From Streptomyces sp. CNQ-509 (lineage in GTDB: Bacteria; Actinomycetota; Actinomycetes; Streptomycetales; Streptomycetaceae), in NCBI RefSeq assembly GCF_001011035.1, contig NZ_CP011492.1, positions 4,553,516 to 4,617,515 on the forward strand: a DNA stretch of 64,000 nucleotides, written 5' to 3'. The translations under genes were made by a program, and so were the position numbers. Shown one piece after another: positions 23,944 through 32,339 of this stretch. Below the pieces are notes generated by a model. It had not been told where the DNA came from, made no database searches, and saw nothing but the letters and a program-made list of their open reading frames with translations. How positions within the stretch are numbered: position 1 is the stretch's first letter; each line of letters begins with the position of its first letter.

Positions 23944-25572
23944 ATGGGATACGCCCACGGATACGCGACCGCGATCATGCATCGCGGCCGGGTGCCGATG
24001 GAGCCGGTGGACTTCGTGCCCGACTGGGCGGACGGTCCCCGCAAGACCAAGCACTACCCCGGTACGGACCGGCTGCCGTTGCCCGCCGGGCCCGCCTACC
24101 CCGCGTACGCCACCGTCGAGCGCGGGCTGCTGACCCCCGCGGGCGGCGGGGGGCCGGCGTTCGACCTCGGGCTGCTCGCCGGGCTGCTGCGGGACTCGTA
24201 CGGGCTGGTGGGACGGCGCCTCGGCGTGCAGGCCAACACGGACCTGGGCGCCCTGCCGTTCTACCCGCTCGCCAACTGGTCCCGCGGCACCGCCTCCGGC
24301 GGCGGGCTGTATCCCGTCTCCGTCTACTGGGTCAGCGGCCCCTCCGCGCCCGTACCGCCCGGCGTGCACCACTACTCGCCCCGCCACCACGCGCTGCGCC
24401 GGCTGCTCACCGGCGACGTCAGCGGCGTGGTGCGCGAGGCGCTGGGGGAGGGGGCGCCGGGTCCCGAGACGGACCAGTTCCTGGTGCTGGGCGTGAAGTA
24501 CTGGCAGAACTCCTTCAAGTACAACAGCTTCTCCTTCCACGCCGTGAGCATGGACGTGGGCGCGCTGCTGGGCACCTGGCGGACGTGGGCGGGCGCGCGG
24601 GGGACGGCGCTGGAGCCCGCGCTCTGGTTCGACGAGGAGCGGCTGGCGCGGTTGCTCGGGGTCGCGGGCGACGAGGAGGGGATCTTCGCCGTCGTACCGC
24701 TGCCCTGGGCGGGGTACGGGGCCGCCGCGCGGCCCGGGGACGGCGCCCCCGCCGCGCCGCTGCCCGCGCCGCCACCGGAGGTCTCCGTCCGCCACCGCGA
24801 CCGCGAACGCTCCCGTACCGTCCTCGACTTCGAGGCCCTCACCGCCATGCAGCGCGCCACCGCCGCCGACGCCACCGCCCGCCCCGCCCCGGGCGCGCTC
24901 GCCGCCGCGGCCGCCGCGCCCGTGGCCGGGCGGCCCGAGACGCCGCTGCCGCGGCGGGCGCCGCTGGCCCGGGACGTACGCGGGGCGCTGCGCGCGCGGC
25001 GCAGCAGCTTCGGCCGGTTCGCGGCCGAACGGCCGCTGGACGGCGCCCATCTGACGTCCTGCCTGGCCGCAGCCGCGGGCGGCGCCCGGCTCGGCGGGGA
25101 CGCGGCGGCGGCGGGCGCGGACGGCCTCGTCACGATGTACGCGCTGGTCAACCACGTGGCCGGGGTGGAGCCCGGCACGTACGCGTACGTGCCGGACGGC
25201 GACCCCGGCGCGCTGCGGTGCGTCTCGGCGGAGCCGCCCGGCGCGTTCCTCCAGGAGAACTACTTCCTCGCCAACTACAACCTGGAGCAGGCCGCCGCCG
25301 TCCTCGTGCCCACGGTCCGCACGCACAGCGTGCTGGACGCGGTGGGCGACCGCGGCTATCGCCTGGTCAACGCGCTGATCGGCGGCGTCGCCCAGGCCAC
25401 GTACACCGCCGCGGCGGCGCTGGACGTCGGCTGCGGGGTGGCGCTGGGCTTCGACAACATCGCGTACCGCGAGCGGTTCGAGCTGCTGGAGACGGACGAG
25501 ATGCCGCTGCTGATCATGATGCTGGGCCACGAGCGGCGCGGCGCGGCCGACTTCCGCTTCGAGATCGCCTGA
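23944..25572 (+). CDS. SagB-type FMN azoline dehydrogenase, duplicated nitroreductase fold
   Basis: A 542-residue protein with GGAGAAGGAG before the ATG. It contains two nitroreductase-like halves. The first has SRGTASGGGLYPVSVYWV (~113) and KYWQNSFKYNSFSFHAVSMD. The second has RRSSFGRFAAERPLDG (~352), NYNLEQAAAVLVPTV and RLVNALIGGVAQATYTAAAA. Proteins of this family oxidise azolines to aromatic thiazoles/oxazoles using FMN. Its size matches the long actinobacterial thiopeptide/LAP dehydrogenases rather than the ~300-residue SagB. It lies between the YcaO and LanB genes, 64 bp and 10 bp away. Confidence 0.9.
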   Translation: MGYAHGYATAIMHRGRVPMEPVDFVPDWADGPRKTKHYPGTDRLPLPAGPAYPAYATVERGLLTPAGGGGPAFDLGLLAGLLRDSYGLVGRRLGVQANTDLGALPFYPLANWSRGTASGGGLYPVSVYWVSGPSAPVPPGVHHYSPRHHALRRLLTGDVSGVVREALGEGAPGPETDQFLVLGVKYWQNSFKYNSFSFHAVSMDVGALLGTWRTWAGARGTALEPALWFDEERLARLLGVAGDEEGIFAVVPLPWAGYGAAARPGDGAPAAPLPAPPPEVSVRHRDRERSRTVLDFEALTAMQRATAADATARPAPGALAAAAAAPVAGRPETPLPRRAPLARDVRGALRARRSSFGRFAAERPLDGAHLTSCLAAAAGGARLGGDAAAAGADGLVTMYALVNHVAGVEPGTYAYVPDGDPGALRCVSAEPPGAFLQENYFLANYNLEQAAAVLVPTVRTHSVLDAVGDRGYRLVNALIGGVAQATYTAAAALDVGCGVALGFDNIAYRERFELLETDEMPLLIMMLGHERRGAADFRFEIA

Positions 25573-25582
25573 GGGGGCGGGA

Positions 25583-28372
25583 ATGGCAACGACGACGGCT
25601 CCGGCCGACAGCGCGGTGCGCACCGCGCCCTCCCTCGGCCCGCGGTTCCTCGCCCGCATCGCCGGGCTGCCGGCCGATACCGTACGGGCCCTGAGGTCGC
25701 CCGCCGTACGGGACTGGGCGGACGGCGTGCTCGCCGCCGAGGCCCGGCTCGCGAAGAGCGCCGGGCCGCTGGGCGACCGGCTGCACGACCTCGTCGCCGG
25801 ACGGGACGACGAGCAGGTGCGGCGCGACCTGCTGCGGCTGCGCCGGGAGGTGTTCAACGGGCGGCGCCCCGCCGACCCCGCGGCCGCGCTCGCGCTCGTC
25901 GGCGGGCTGGCGCCGCAGGTCGCCGAGGTGCTGCGGGGCTGGCTGGAGCTGCGGGCCCGGCTGGACGACGACCTGGCGGCGGGCGAGGAGCTGTTCACGG
26001 GCGAACTGCTGCGTACGCGAGGCGCGTTGCGCGCCGTGCTCGGCGAGGACCGGCTGCGCGGCGGCGTGCTGCTGGCCTCGCCCCTGCTCGACGCCCAGCT
26101 CGACGCCTTCGCCGCCTCCGACCCGGCGCGCGCGGACAAGCGGACGCGGAAGGTGGAGCGTTCGCTGCTCGCCTACCTCTACCGCACGGCGTGCAAGACG
26201 AGCCCGTTCGCCGCCTTCACGTCGGTCGCGCTGGGCCGCCTCACGGACTCCGCCCCGGCCGGGGGCGCGCCCCTGCGCATCACCGGCCCCTACACCCCCC
26301 GCAGCCACCCGCGCCTCAACGTCCTCGCCGTCGGCCGCCTCGCCGACGCCGTGCTCGCCGACCCCCGCCGCCGCGCCGACCTCCCCGTCGCGCCCGCGCC
26401 CGGCTGGGGCCGCGACGAGGACCGCGTGCGCTACGTGCGCCGGTGGGTGACCGCGGGGGATGACGACACCGCCGTCACCTTCGACACCGTGAAGGACCAG
26501 CTCTTCTTCCTGCGCCGCAGCGGTGTGCTGGAGCGCATGCTCGGGCTGCTGGAGAAGCGGGAGACCGTCCGCTACGGCGAGCTGGCCGACTGGCTCGGCG
26601 CCGACCTGGACGCCGACCGCGAGGCCGTCGACACGTACCTCGCCGCGCTCCTCGACGTGGGCATGGTCCGCGTGCCGTGCCTCGACCTGCGCGCCCACGA
26701 CACCGACCCCCTCGGCGCCTTCCAGCGCGCGCTGCGCGGGCTGGAGCGGCCCTGGGCCGACGACGTCGCGGCGGCGCTGGAGGGGCCGGCGGAGCTGCTG
26801 GCCAGGTATCCCGCCGCCGGTCCCGCCGAACGGCGCGAGCTGCTGGGCGAGTTGCGGCGGCGGCTGGCGGACGTGCAGCGGGAGCTGGGCGTGGCGCGGC
26901 CCCGGGTGCCGCGCACGGTGCTGTACGAGGACACGACGGCGCCGGAGGTGACGGCCCCCGGCACCGGGCGGGCGGCCGGCGAGGGACGGCCCGGCACCGC
27001 ACAGGCCGCCGGGCTCGTGGACGCCCTCGCCGGGCCGCTCGCCGCCGTGGAGCGGGTGCTGCCCGCGTTCGACCTGACGCTGCCGCAGCGGCTGACGCTG
27101 CGCGGGTTCTTCCTCGCCCGCTACGGCACCGGCGGGCGCTGCACCGACCTGCTGAAGCTCATCCACGACTTCCACGAGGACTTCTTCGACCAGTACCTGT
27201 CGTTCACCTCGCGCCGCACCCCGTTCGACGCGCAGGGGGCGTACGTACCGGAGGAGAACTGGCTCGGCCTGCCGCAGCTCCGCGCGGTCGACGCCGCACG
27301 GCGCGCGTTCCACGCCGGGGTACGGGCCCGCTGGGCGGAGCACCCCCGCGGCGGCGCCGAACTCGTCCTCGGCACCGGCCTCTTCGACTCCGTCGCCGCC
27401 GAACTGGCCGCGCTTCCCGCGGAGCCGGCGCTCCACAGCCACCACGTCCAGCTCGCCGGGTCCGAGCCGCTGGTGGTGCTCAACCGCTCGTACGGCGGGC
27501 TGCACTTCCCGTTCAGCCGCTTCACCCACTGCTTCGACGGCGCCGACGGCGCCCTCTCCGCCGAACTCCGCACCCGGGCCCGCGCGCTCCAGCCCGAGGG
27601 CGCCGTCTTCGCCGAGGTCACCGGCGGCCCCGTGACCAGCAACCTCAACCTGCACGGCCGGCTCACCGACTACGAGATCGTCTGCCCAGGCGAGACCAGC
27701 ACCGTGCCCGAGCGGTACCGCATCGCGCTGGACGACCTCAGCCTGGAGCACGACCCCGCGACCGACCGGCTGGTGCTGCGCTCGGCGCGGCTGGGCCGCG
27801 AGGTGGTGCCGGTCTACCTCGGCTACCTCGTCCCGCTGGCGCTGCCCGAGATTCCCCGCACCCTGCTCCTGCTCTCGCCGACGTCCATGTCCCCGGTCGA
27901 CGTGTGGGCCGGAGTCCCCGAGGGCGAGCCCGACGACGGCGTCACCCACCGCCCGCGCGTACGCCACGGCCGCCTCGTCCTCGCCCGCCGCTCCTGGCGC
28001 GCCCCGGCGACCGCGCTCCCGCCGCGCGCCGCCGGTACGGGGGACGCCGGGTGGCTGCTGGCCTGGCACCGCTGGCGGCGCGGGCACGGGCTGCCCGCCC
28101 GGGTCTACGCCATGGTCAAGGACGACGCGGCGCGCGGCGCGACCGGCGCCAAGCCGCAGTACGTCGACTTCGACAGCCCGCTCTCGCTGCTGGCCTTCGA
28201 GGGCCTGCTGCGCAGCGACGCCGCGCGCGTGACGTTCCGCGAGGCGCTGCCCGACGAGGACGGCCCGTACCTGACGACAGAACACGGCGGCCACGTCGTG
28301 GAGCTGGCCGTGGAGACGGCCCCCGCGCCGCCCGGCACCGGCATCGGCACCGCAGAAGGGGAGACCCCGTGA
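25583..28372 (+). CDS. LanB-type dehydratase, glutamylation protein
   Basis: A 929-residue protein corresponding to the N-terminal, tRNA-Glu-dependent glutamylation domain of split lantibiotic dehydratases. CKTSPFAAFTSVALGRL (~204), the SFTSRRTPFDAQGAYVPEEN region and the closing GAKPQYVDFDSPLSLLAFEG with EALPDEDG are typical landmarks. It would load glutamate onto Ser/Thr side chains. The elimination step is encoded by the next gene, which overlaps by 4 bp. Split LanB pairs occur in thiopeptide and goadsporin clusters. An Ala/Gly-rich linker lies near residues 450-475. Confidence 0.88.
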   Translation: MATTTAPADSAVRTAPSLGPRFLARIAGLPADTVRALRSPAVRDWADGVLAAEARLAKSAGPLGDRLHDLVAGRDDEQVRRDLLRLRREVFNGRRPADPAAALALVGGLAPQVAEVLRGWLELRARLDDDLAAGEELFTGELLRTRGALRAVLGEDRLRGGVLLASPLLDAQLDAFAASDPARADKRTRKVERSLLAYLYRTACKTSPFAAFTSVALGRLTDSAPAGGAPLRITGPYTPRSHPRLNVLAVGRLADAVLADPRRRADLPVAPAPGWGRDEDRVRYVRRWVTAGDDDTAVTFDTVKDQLFFLRRSGVLERMLGLLEKRETVRYGELADWLGADLDADREAVDTYLAALLDVGMVRVPCLDLRAHDTDPLGAFQRALRGLERPWADDVAAALEGPAELLARYPAAGPAERRELLGELRRRLADVQRELGVARPRVPRTVLYEDTTAPEVTAPGTGRAAGEGRPGTAQAAGLVDALAGPLAAVERVLPAFDLTLPQRLTLRGFFLARYGTGGRCTDLLKLIHDFHEDFFDQYLSFTSRRTPFDAQGAYVPEENWLGLPQLRAVDAARRAFHAGVRARWAEHPRGGAELVLGTGLFDSVAAELAALPAEPALHSHHVQLAGSEPLVVLNRSYGGLHFPFSRFTHCFDGADGALSAELRTRARALQPEGAVFAEVTGGPVTSNLNLHGRLTDYEIVCPGETSTVPERYRIALDDLSLEHDPATDRLVLRSARLGREVVPVYLGYLVPLALPEIPRTLLLLSPTSMSPVDVWAGVPEGEPDDGVTHRPRVRHGRLVLARRSWRAPATALPPRAAGTGDAGWLLAWHRWRRGHGLPARVYAMVKDDAARGATGAKPQYVDFDSPLSLLAFEGLLRSDAARVTFREALPDEDGPYLTTEHGGHVVELAVETAPAPPGTGIGTAEGETP

Positions 28373-29457
28373 CCGACCAGCCCGCGCCCGAAGCGCCCCA
28401 AGCGCCCGCCGCCGGGACCACACCTCCCGGCGAGTGGCAGGCACTCCACGTCTACTACGCCGCCAACCCCGTCCCCCTGCTCCTCCAATGCGTCCGTCCG
28501 CTCGTCCGCGAGCTGTACGACGACGGCCTTCTCGACGGCTGGTTCTTCCTGAACTACTGGCTGGAAGGCCCCCACGTCCGCCTCCGCCTCCGCCCCTCCT
28601 CCCCGGGGCGGGAGGCGGAGGTACGGGCGCGCGCGGAACGTGCCGTCGACGCCTTCCTCGCCGAGCGCCCCGCGCTCTACCAGGTCGACTCCGGCTTCCT
28701 CAACGAGTTCTACAACCAGCTCTTCGACATCGAGTTCCGCCCCGAGGACCGCGTCGCCTACACCGACGCCGACGGCCGCATGAACCTGCGGCCCAACAAC
28801 TCCCGCGCCTGGCTGCCGTACGAGCCCGAGTACGGCAAGTACGGCGGCCCGGCCGGCGTCGCGCTCGCCGAGTGGCACTTCGCCCGCTCCAGCGAGCTGG
28901 TCTGCGACGCGCTGCGCGGCAAGAACCTGCATCTGCGCACCGTGCTGCTCGGCACCTCCGCGCAGCTCATGCTCATCATGTCGACCGCGTTCCTGCCCGA
29001 GGACGACCGCCTCGCGGACTTCCTCGACCGCTACTACACCTTCTGGCACCGCGCGTTCCCCGACACCGGCTTCATCGGCAGCGCCGAGTACGAGCGCAAG
29101 GCCGACGAGGTCGCCCCCGGCCTCCTCACCTGGCACGGCCGCATCCGCGCCGCCGCCGCGGGCGAGGGCACGCTGCCCGGGCTGCTGGACCGCTGGGCCG
29201 GGCACTGCCACGAGCTGCGCGCACGGGTGGTGGAGCTGGCCGGCCGGGGCGAGCTGGTCTTCCGGTCCTGGGACGGCACCCAGGACGAACCCGTCGACGA
29301 CCCCGACGAGGCGCTGGAGCGGCTGCTGTCCCCGTACATGCACATGACCAACAACCGGCTGCACGTGACGATCCAGGACGAGGCGTACCTCTCCCACGTC
29401 CTGGCCCGGGCCCTGCACGCGCGCGCCGCCGCGCCGGCCACCGGGGGCGCGCGGTGA
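28369..29457 (+). CDS. SpaB_C-type thiopeptide protein (glutamate elimination, or pyridine synthase)
   Basis: A 362-residue protein from GTG 28369. EWQALHVYYA, WFFLNYWLEGPHVRLRLRP (~57-75), EYGKYGGPAGVALAEWHFAR (~155) and YMHMTNNRLHVTIQDEAYLS match the elimination domain of LanB proteins. The family also includes thiopeptide [4+2] pyridine synthases. As it is the only such protein visible, elimination of glutamate to give Dha/Dhb is the simplest role. The usual Arg in the 'ERYGG' motif is Lys here. It overlaps both neighbours by 4 bp. Confidence 0.82.
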   Translation: MTDQPAPEAPQAPAAGTTPPGEWQALHVYYAANPVPLLLQCVRPLVRELYDDGLLDGWFFLNYWLEGPHVRLRLRPSSPGREAEVRARAERAVDAFLAERPALYQVDSGFLNEFYNQLFDIEFRPEDRVAYTDADGRMNLRPNNSRAWLPYEPEYGKYGGPAGVALAEWHFARSSELVCDALRGKNLHLRTVLLGTSAQLMLIMSTAFLPEDDRLADFLDRYYTFWHRAFPDTGFIGSAEYERKADEVAPGLLTWHGRIRAAAAGEGTLPGLLDRWAGHCHELRARVVELAGRGELVFRSWDGTQDEPVDDPDEALERLLSPYMHMTNNRLHVTIQDEAYLSHVLARALHARAAAPATGGAR

Positions 29458-30563
29458 GCAGCACCCGGGAGTCGCTCGCCGCCCACCAGCCGAGGCTGCG
29501 GCCCGAGGTGCTGGTCAGCGACGCGCTGCTGCACGGGCCGCGTACCGTGCACCTGGTCAAGGACACCGCGACCGGGCAGTCCTTCGAGGTCGGGCCGCGC
29601 GAGCGGTTCCTGATGGTACGGATGGACGGCTCCCGTACGGTCGCGGAGCTGGGCGGCGAGTACGCCGCCGCCTTCGGCAAGCGGCTCGGCGACGCCCACT
29701 GGAGCCGGCTCTTCCAGCTCCTCGGCGGCCGCGGCCTTCTCGACGGCGCCCCCCGCCCCGAGCGCCGGGACGAGCCGGCGCCGGAGAAGTCCCGGGGGCC
29801 GCTCGCCGGCAGCGTACGGCTCGTCGCCGACGCCCACGCCACCGCGGGGCGGCTCCACCGCGCCACCGGCTTCCTCCTCGGCCGCGTCTGGGGCACCCTG
29901 CTGCTCGCGGCGCTCGGGGCGATGCTGCTGGTGCTCGCCCTGCATGCCGGCGAACTGGTCGACGGCGCCGCCGCCGTCTTCACCGAGCCCGTGCTGCTCA
30001 TGGCCGTCGCCACCGCGCTCTGGCTCTCCACCGCGGTGCACGAACTCGCACACGGCGTCGCCGCCCGGCACTACGGCGGCCGGGTCGGGGAGATCGGGCT
30101 GCGCTGGCGGCTGCCCGTGGTGATCATGTACTGCACCGTCGACGACTACATGTACCTCGCGGGCCGCCGCGCCCGCATCGTCGTCGCGGGCGCCGGGGCC
30201 GTGGCCAACCTGCTGTTCCTGCTGCCGTTCTGGTGCTGGTGGCTGCTCGCGCCCGGGGGATCGACCCGCGACGGGCTCGCGGGCCTGCTCTTCCTCGGCG
30301 TGCTCCAGGCCGCGGCGATGCTGGTGCCGCTCCCGCCGCTCGACGGCTACACCATCGCCGGGCAGCTCCTGCGCGGGCTGCGGCTCGCCGAGTCCAGCCG
30401 TACGTACCTCTCCCTGGCCCTGCGCCGCTCCCCGGACGCCGCCGCGTACCCGCGCCGCGCCCGCGCCGTCTACGCCGGCTACGCGGCCGGGACGGTGCTG
30501 ACGGTCGCGGCGCTGGCCGCGGTGCTGGTGCTGCTCGTACGCGCCGTGGTGCTGGCGGCGTAG
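29454..30563 (+). CDS. Membrane M50 (site-2-protease-like) metalloprotease with PqqD-like N-terminus
   Basis: A 369-residue membrane protein. Residues ~10-95 look like a PqqD-type peptide-binding module (TGQSFEVGPRERFLMVRMDG ... FQLLGGRGLLDG). About six hydrophobic segments follow. HELAHG (196-201) is the zinc HExxH motif, preceded by STAV, and PPLDGY (~294-299) stands for the second-ligand 'NPDG' motif of site-2 proteases. It could cut the leader at the membrane just before export, taking the place of a separate leader peptidase. It overlaps the SpaB_C gene and precedes the ABC exporter by 46 bp. Confidence 0.82.
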   Translation: MSSTRESLAAHQPRLRPEVLVSDALLHGPRTVHLVKDTATGQSFEVGPRERFLMVRMDGSRTVAELGGEYAAAFGKRLGDAHWSRLFQLLGGRGLLDGAPRPERRDEPAPEKSRGPLAGSVRLVADAHATAGRLHRATGFLLGRVWGTLLLAALGAMLLVLALHAGELVDGAAAVFTEPVLLMAVATALWLSTAVHELAHGVAARHYGGRVGEIGLRWRLPVVIMYCTVDDYMYLAGRRARIVVAGAGAVANLLFLLPFWCWWLLAPGGSTRDGLAGLLFLGVLQAAAMLVPLPPLDGYTIAGQLLRGLRLAESSRTYLSLALRRSPDAAAYPRRARAVYAGYAAGTVLTVAALAAVLVLLVRAVVLAA

Positions 30564-30609
30564 CCCGATGACCCCCCGACCCCGCGCGGAACCTCAGAAG
30601 GAGAACCCC

Positions 30610-31533
30610 GTGACGACCGACACCGACGCCCCCGGGGGACGGCCCCCGGCCGTCCGCCTGGAGGCGGTGCGCAAGAGCTACGGCGACGTGCGGGCGGTGG
30701 ACGAGGTGTCGTTCACGGTCCGCGGCGGCGAGTTCTTCGGCCTCCTCGGCCCGAACGGCGCGGGCAAGACCACCCTCATCGAGATCATGGAGGGCCTGCG
30801 GGAGGCCGACGGCGGCGTGGTCGAGGTGCTGGGCCGGGCGCCCTGGCCGCGGGACAAGACGCTGCTGCCGCGGCTGGGCGTGCAGACGCAGACCTCGGCG
30901 TTCTTCGTCCGGCTCACGGCGTACGAGCACCTGAGGACGATGGCCGCGCTCTACGGGACCGAACGCGCCGCCGCCGACCGCACGCTGGCCCTCGTCGGCC
31001 TCACCGAGCAGGCGGACGTGCGGGTGGAGAACCTGTCCGGCGGGCAGCGGCAGCGCCTCGCGATCGCCTCCGCGCTGGTGCACGCGCCCGAGCTGATCTT
31101 CCTGGACGAGCCGACCGCCGCGCTCGACCCGCAGGCCCGCCGCGCCCTGTGGGAGGTGCTGCGGGACCTCAAGCGGGCCGGCCGCACCATCGTCTACACC
31201 ACCCACCACCTCGACGAGGCCGAGGCGCTGTGCGACCGCGTCGCGATCATCAACCGCGGCCGGATCACCGCCCTGGACACCCCGGGCAGGCTGGTCGCGC
31301 GCGGCGGTACGTCGGTGTGGCTGCTGGTGCCCGCGGAGCGGCTGAGCGAGGAGGACGCCCGGGTGCTGCCCGGCGTCACCGAGGTCACCCGCGAGTCCGA
31401 CGCGCTGGTGCTGCGCACCGAGGACGCCGGTCCGGTGCTGGCCGCCGTGGAGAAGGCCGCCGGGCTGCACGGGGTGCGCACCCGCACCGCCAGCCTGGAG
31501 GACGTCTACCTCCAGCTCACCGGCCAGGACTGA
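30610..31533 (+). CDS. ABC transporter ATP-binding protein (DrrA-like exporter)
   Basis: A 307-residue ATPase. GTG at 30610 is preferred over an ATG at 30568 because AGAAGGAGAA precedes it. Walker A is GPNGAGKTT (~47), Q-loop GVQTQ, signature LSGGQRQR (~143), Walker B LIFLDEP (~162) and the H-loop TTHHLDEAE. The ~80-residue C-terminal extension is typical of drug and peptide exporters of the DrrA/NatA group. With the next gene it forms an ABC-2 exporter, probably for the mature peptide and for self-protection. Confidence 0.93.
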   Translation: MTTDTDAPGGRPPAVRLEAVRKSYGDVRAVDEVSFTVRGGEFFGLLGPNGAGKTTLIEIMEGLREADGGVVEVLGRAPWPRDKTLLPRLGVQTQTSAFFVRLTAYEHLRTMAALYGTERAAADRTLALVGLTEQADVRVENLSGGQRQRLAIASALVHAPELIFLDEPTAALDPQARRALWEVLRDLKRAGRTIVYTTHHLDEAEALCDRVAIINRGRITALDTPGRLVARGGTSVWLLVPAERLSEEDARVLPGVTEVTRESDALVLRTEDAGPVLAAVEKAAGLHGVRTRTASLEDVYLQLTGQD

Positions 31534-31583
31534 CACGTGACCGCCGCCATCCTCCGCCTTCCGATCCCTCGGAGAGAGATGCC

Positions 31584-32339
31584 ATGAGTGCCTATTCCGC
31601 GCTGGCGGAGGCCGGCTACCGGGCGTACACCCGGGACAAGACCACGCTCTTCTTCACCTTCGCCTTCCCGCTGCTCTTCCTCGTCGTCTTCGGGCTGATC
31701 TTCCACGGCCAGGACGTGGAGGAGAGCGGCCGGCCCTACATCGCGTACATCGCGCCCGGGGTGCTCTCCTGGGGCGTGGGCAACGCGGCCGTCTTCGGCG
31801 TCGGGTTCGTGCTGATGCAGTGGCGCCGGGACGACATCCTGCGGGTGATCCGGATGACGCCGACGCCGCTGTCCGCCGTGCTCGGCTCCCGGTACGTGCT
31901 GGCGGTGGGCATCGGGCTGGTGCAGGCGGTGCTCTTCGTGGCGGTGGCGCTGCTGCCCGTCATGGGGCTGGAGCTGGCGGCGGGCTGGCCGCTGGCGATC
32001 CCGGTGCTGGTGCTGGGGATCACGGCGTTCCTGGCGCTGGGCGCGATCGTCGGCTCCTACGCCCGTACCCCGGAGGCGGTGGCCGCGGTCGCCAACTTCC
32101 TGATGGTGCCGATGGCGTTCCTGTCCGGCTCCTTCTACCCGCTGGACGCCATGCCGTCGTGGATGCAGGCCATGAGCTGGGTGCTGCCGCTGCGGCACCT
32201 CAACGACGGGGTGTCGGCGGCGCTCACCGACGCCGGCGGCGGCGCGGACATCGCGGTGGCGTGCGGCGGCCTGGTGGCGTTCGCCGCGGTGTTCGGCGCC
32301 GTGGCGTTCCGGGTCTTCCGCTGGAGCGACCGCACATGA
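31584..32339 (+). CDS. ABC-2 type permease
   Basis: A 251-residue membrane protein with six predicted helices, ATG 31584 after GGAGAGAG. The ABC-2 signature is seen around FLMVPMAFLSGSFYPLDAMP and SWVLPLRHLNDGVSAAL. The N-terminus TLFFTFAFPLLFLVVFGLIF is the first helix after a short cytoplasmic arm. It pairs with the ATPase encoded 50 bp upstream. Its stop overlaps the start of the second YcaO gene (ATGA), so the exporter is locked into the biosynthetic operon. Confidence 0.92.
   Translation: MSAYSALAEAGYRAYTRDKTTLFFTFAFPLLFLVVFGLIFHGQDVEESGRPYIAYIAPGVLSWGVGNAAVFGVGFVLMQWRRDDILRVIRMTPTPLSAVLGSRYVLAVGIGLVQAVLFVAVALLPVMGLELAAGWPLAIPVLVLGITAFLALGAIVGSYARTPEAVAAVANFLMVPMAFLSGSFYPLDAMPSWMQAMSWVLPLRHLNDGVSAALTDAGGGADIAVACGGLVAFAAVFGAVAFRVFRWSDRT

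Noticed and set aside
23434..28444. Two very long minus-strand frames opposite the RiPP operon
   Set aside because: Lack of recognisable domains and perfect mirror overlap with the YcaO, dehydrogenase and LanB genes mark them as GC-frame shadows.
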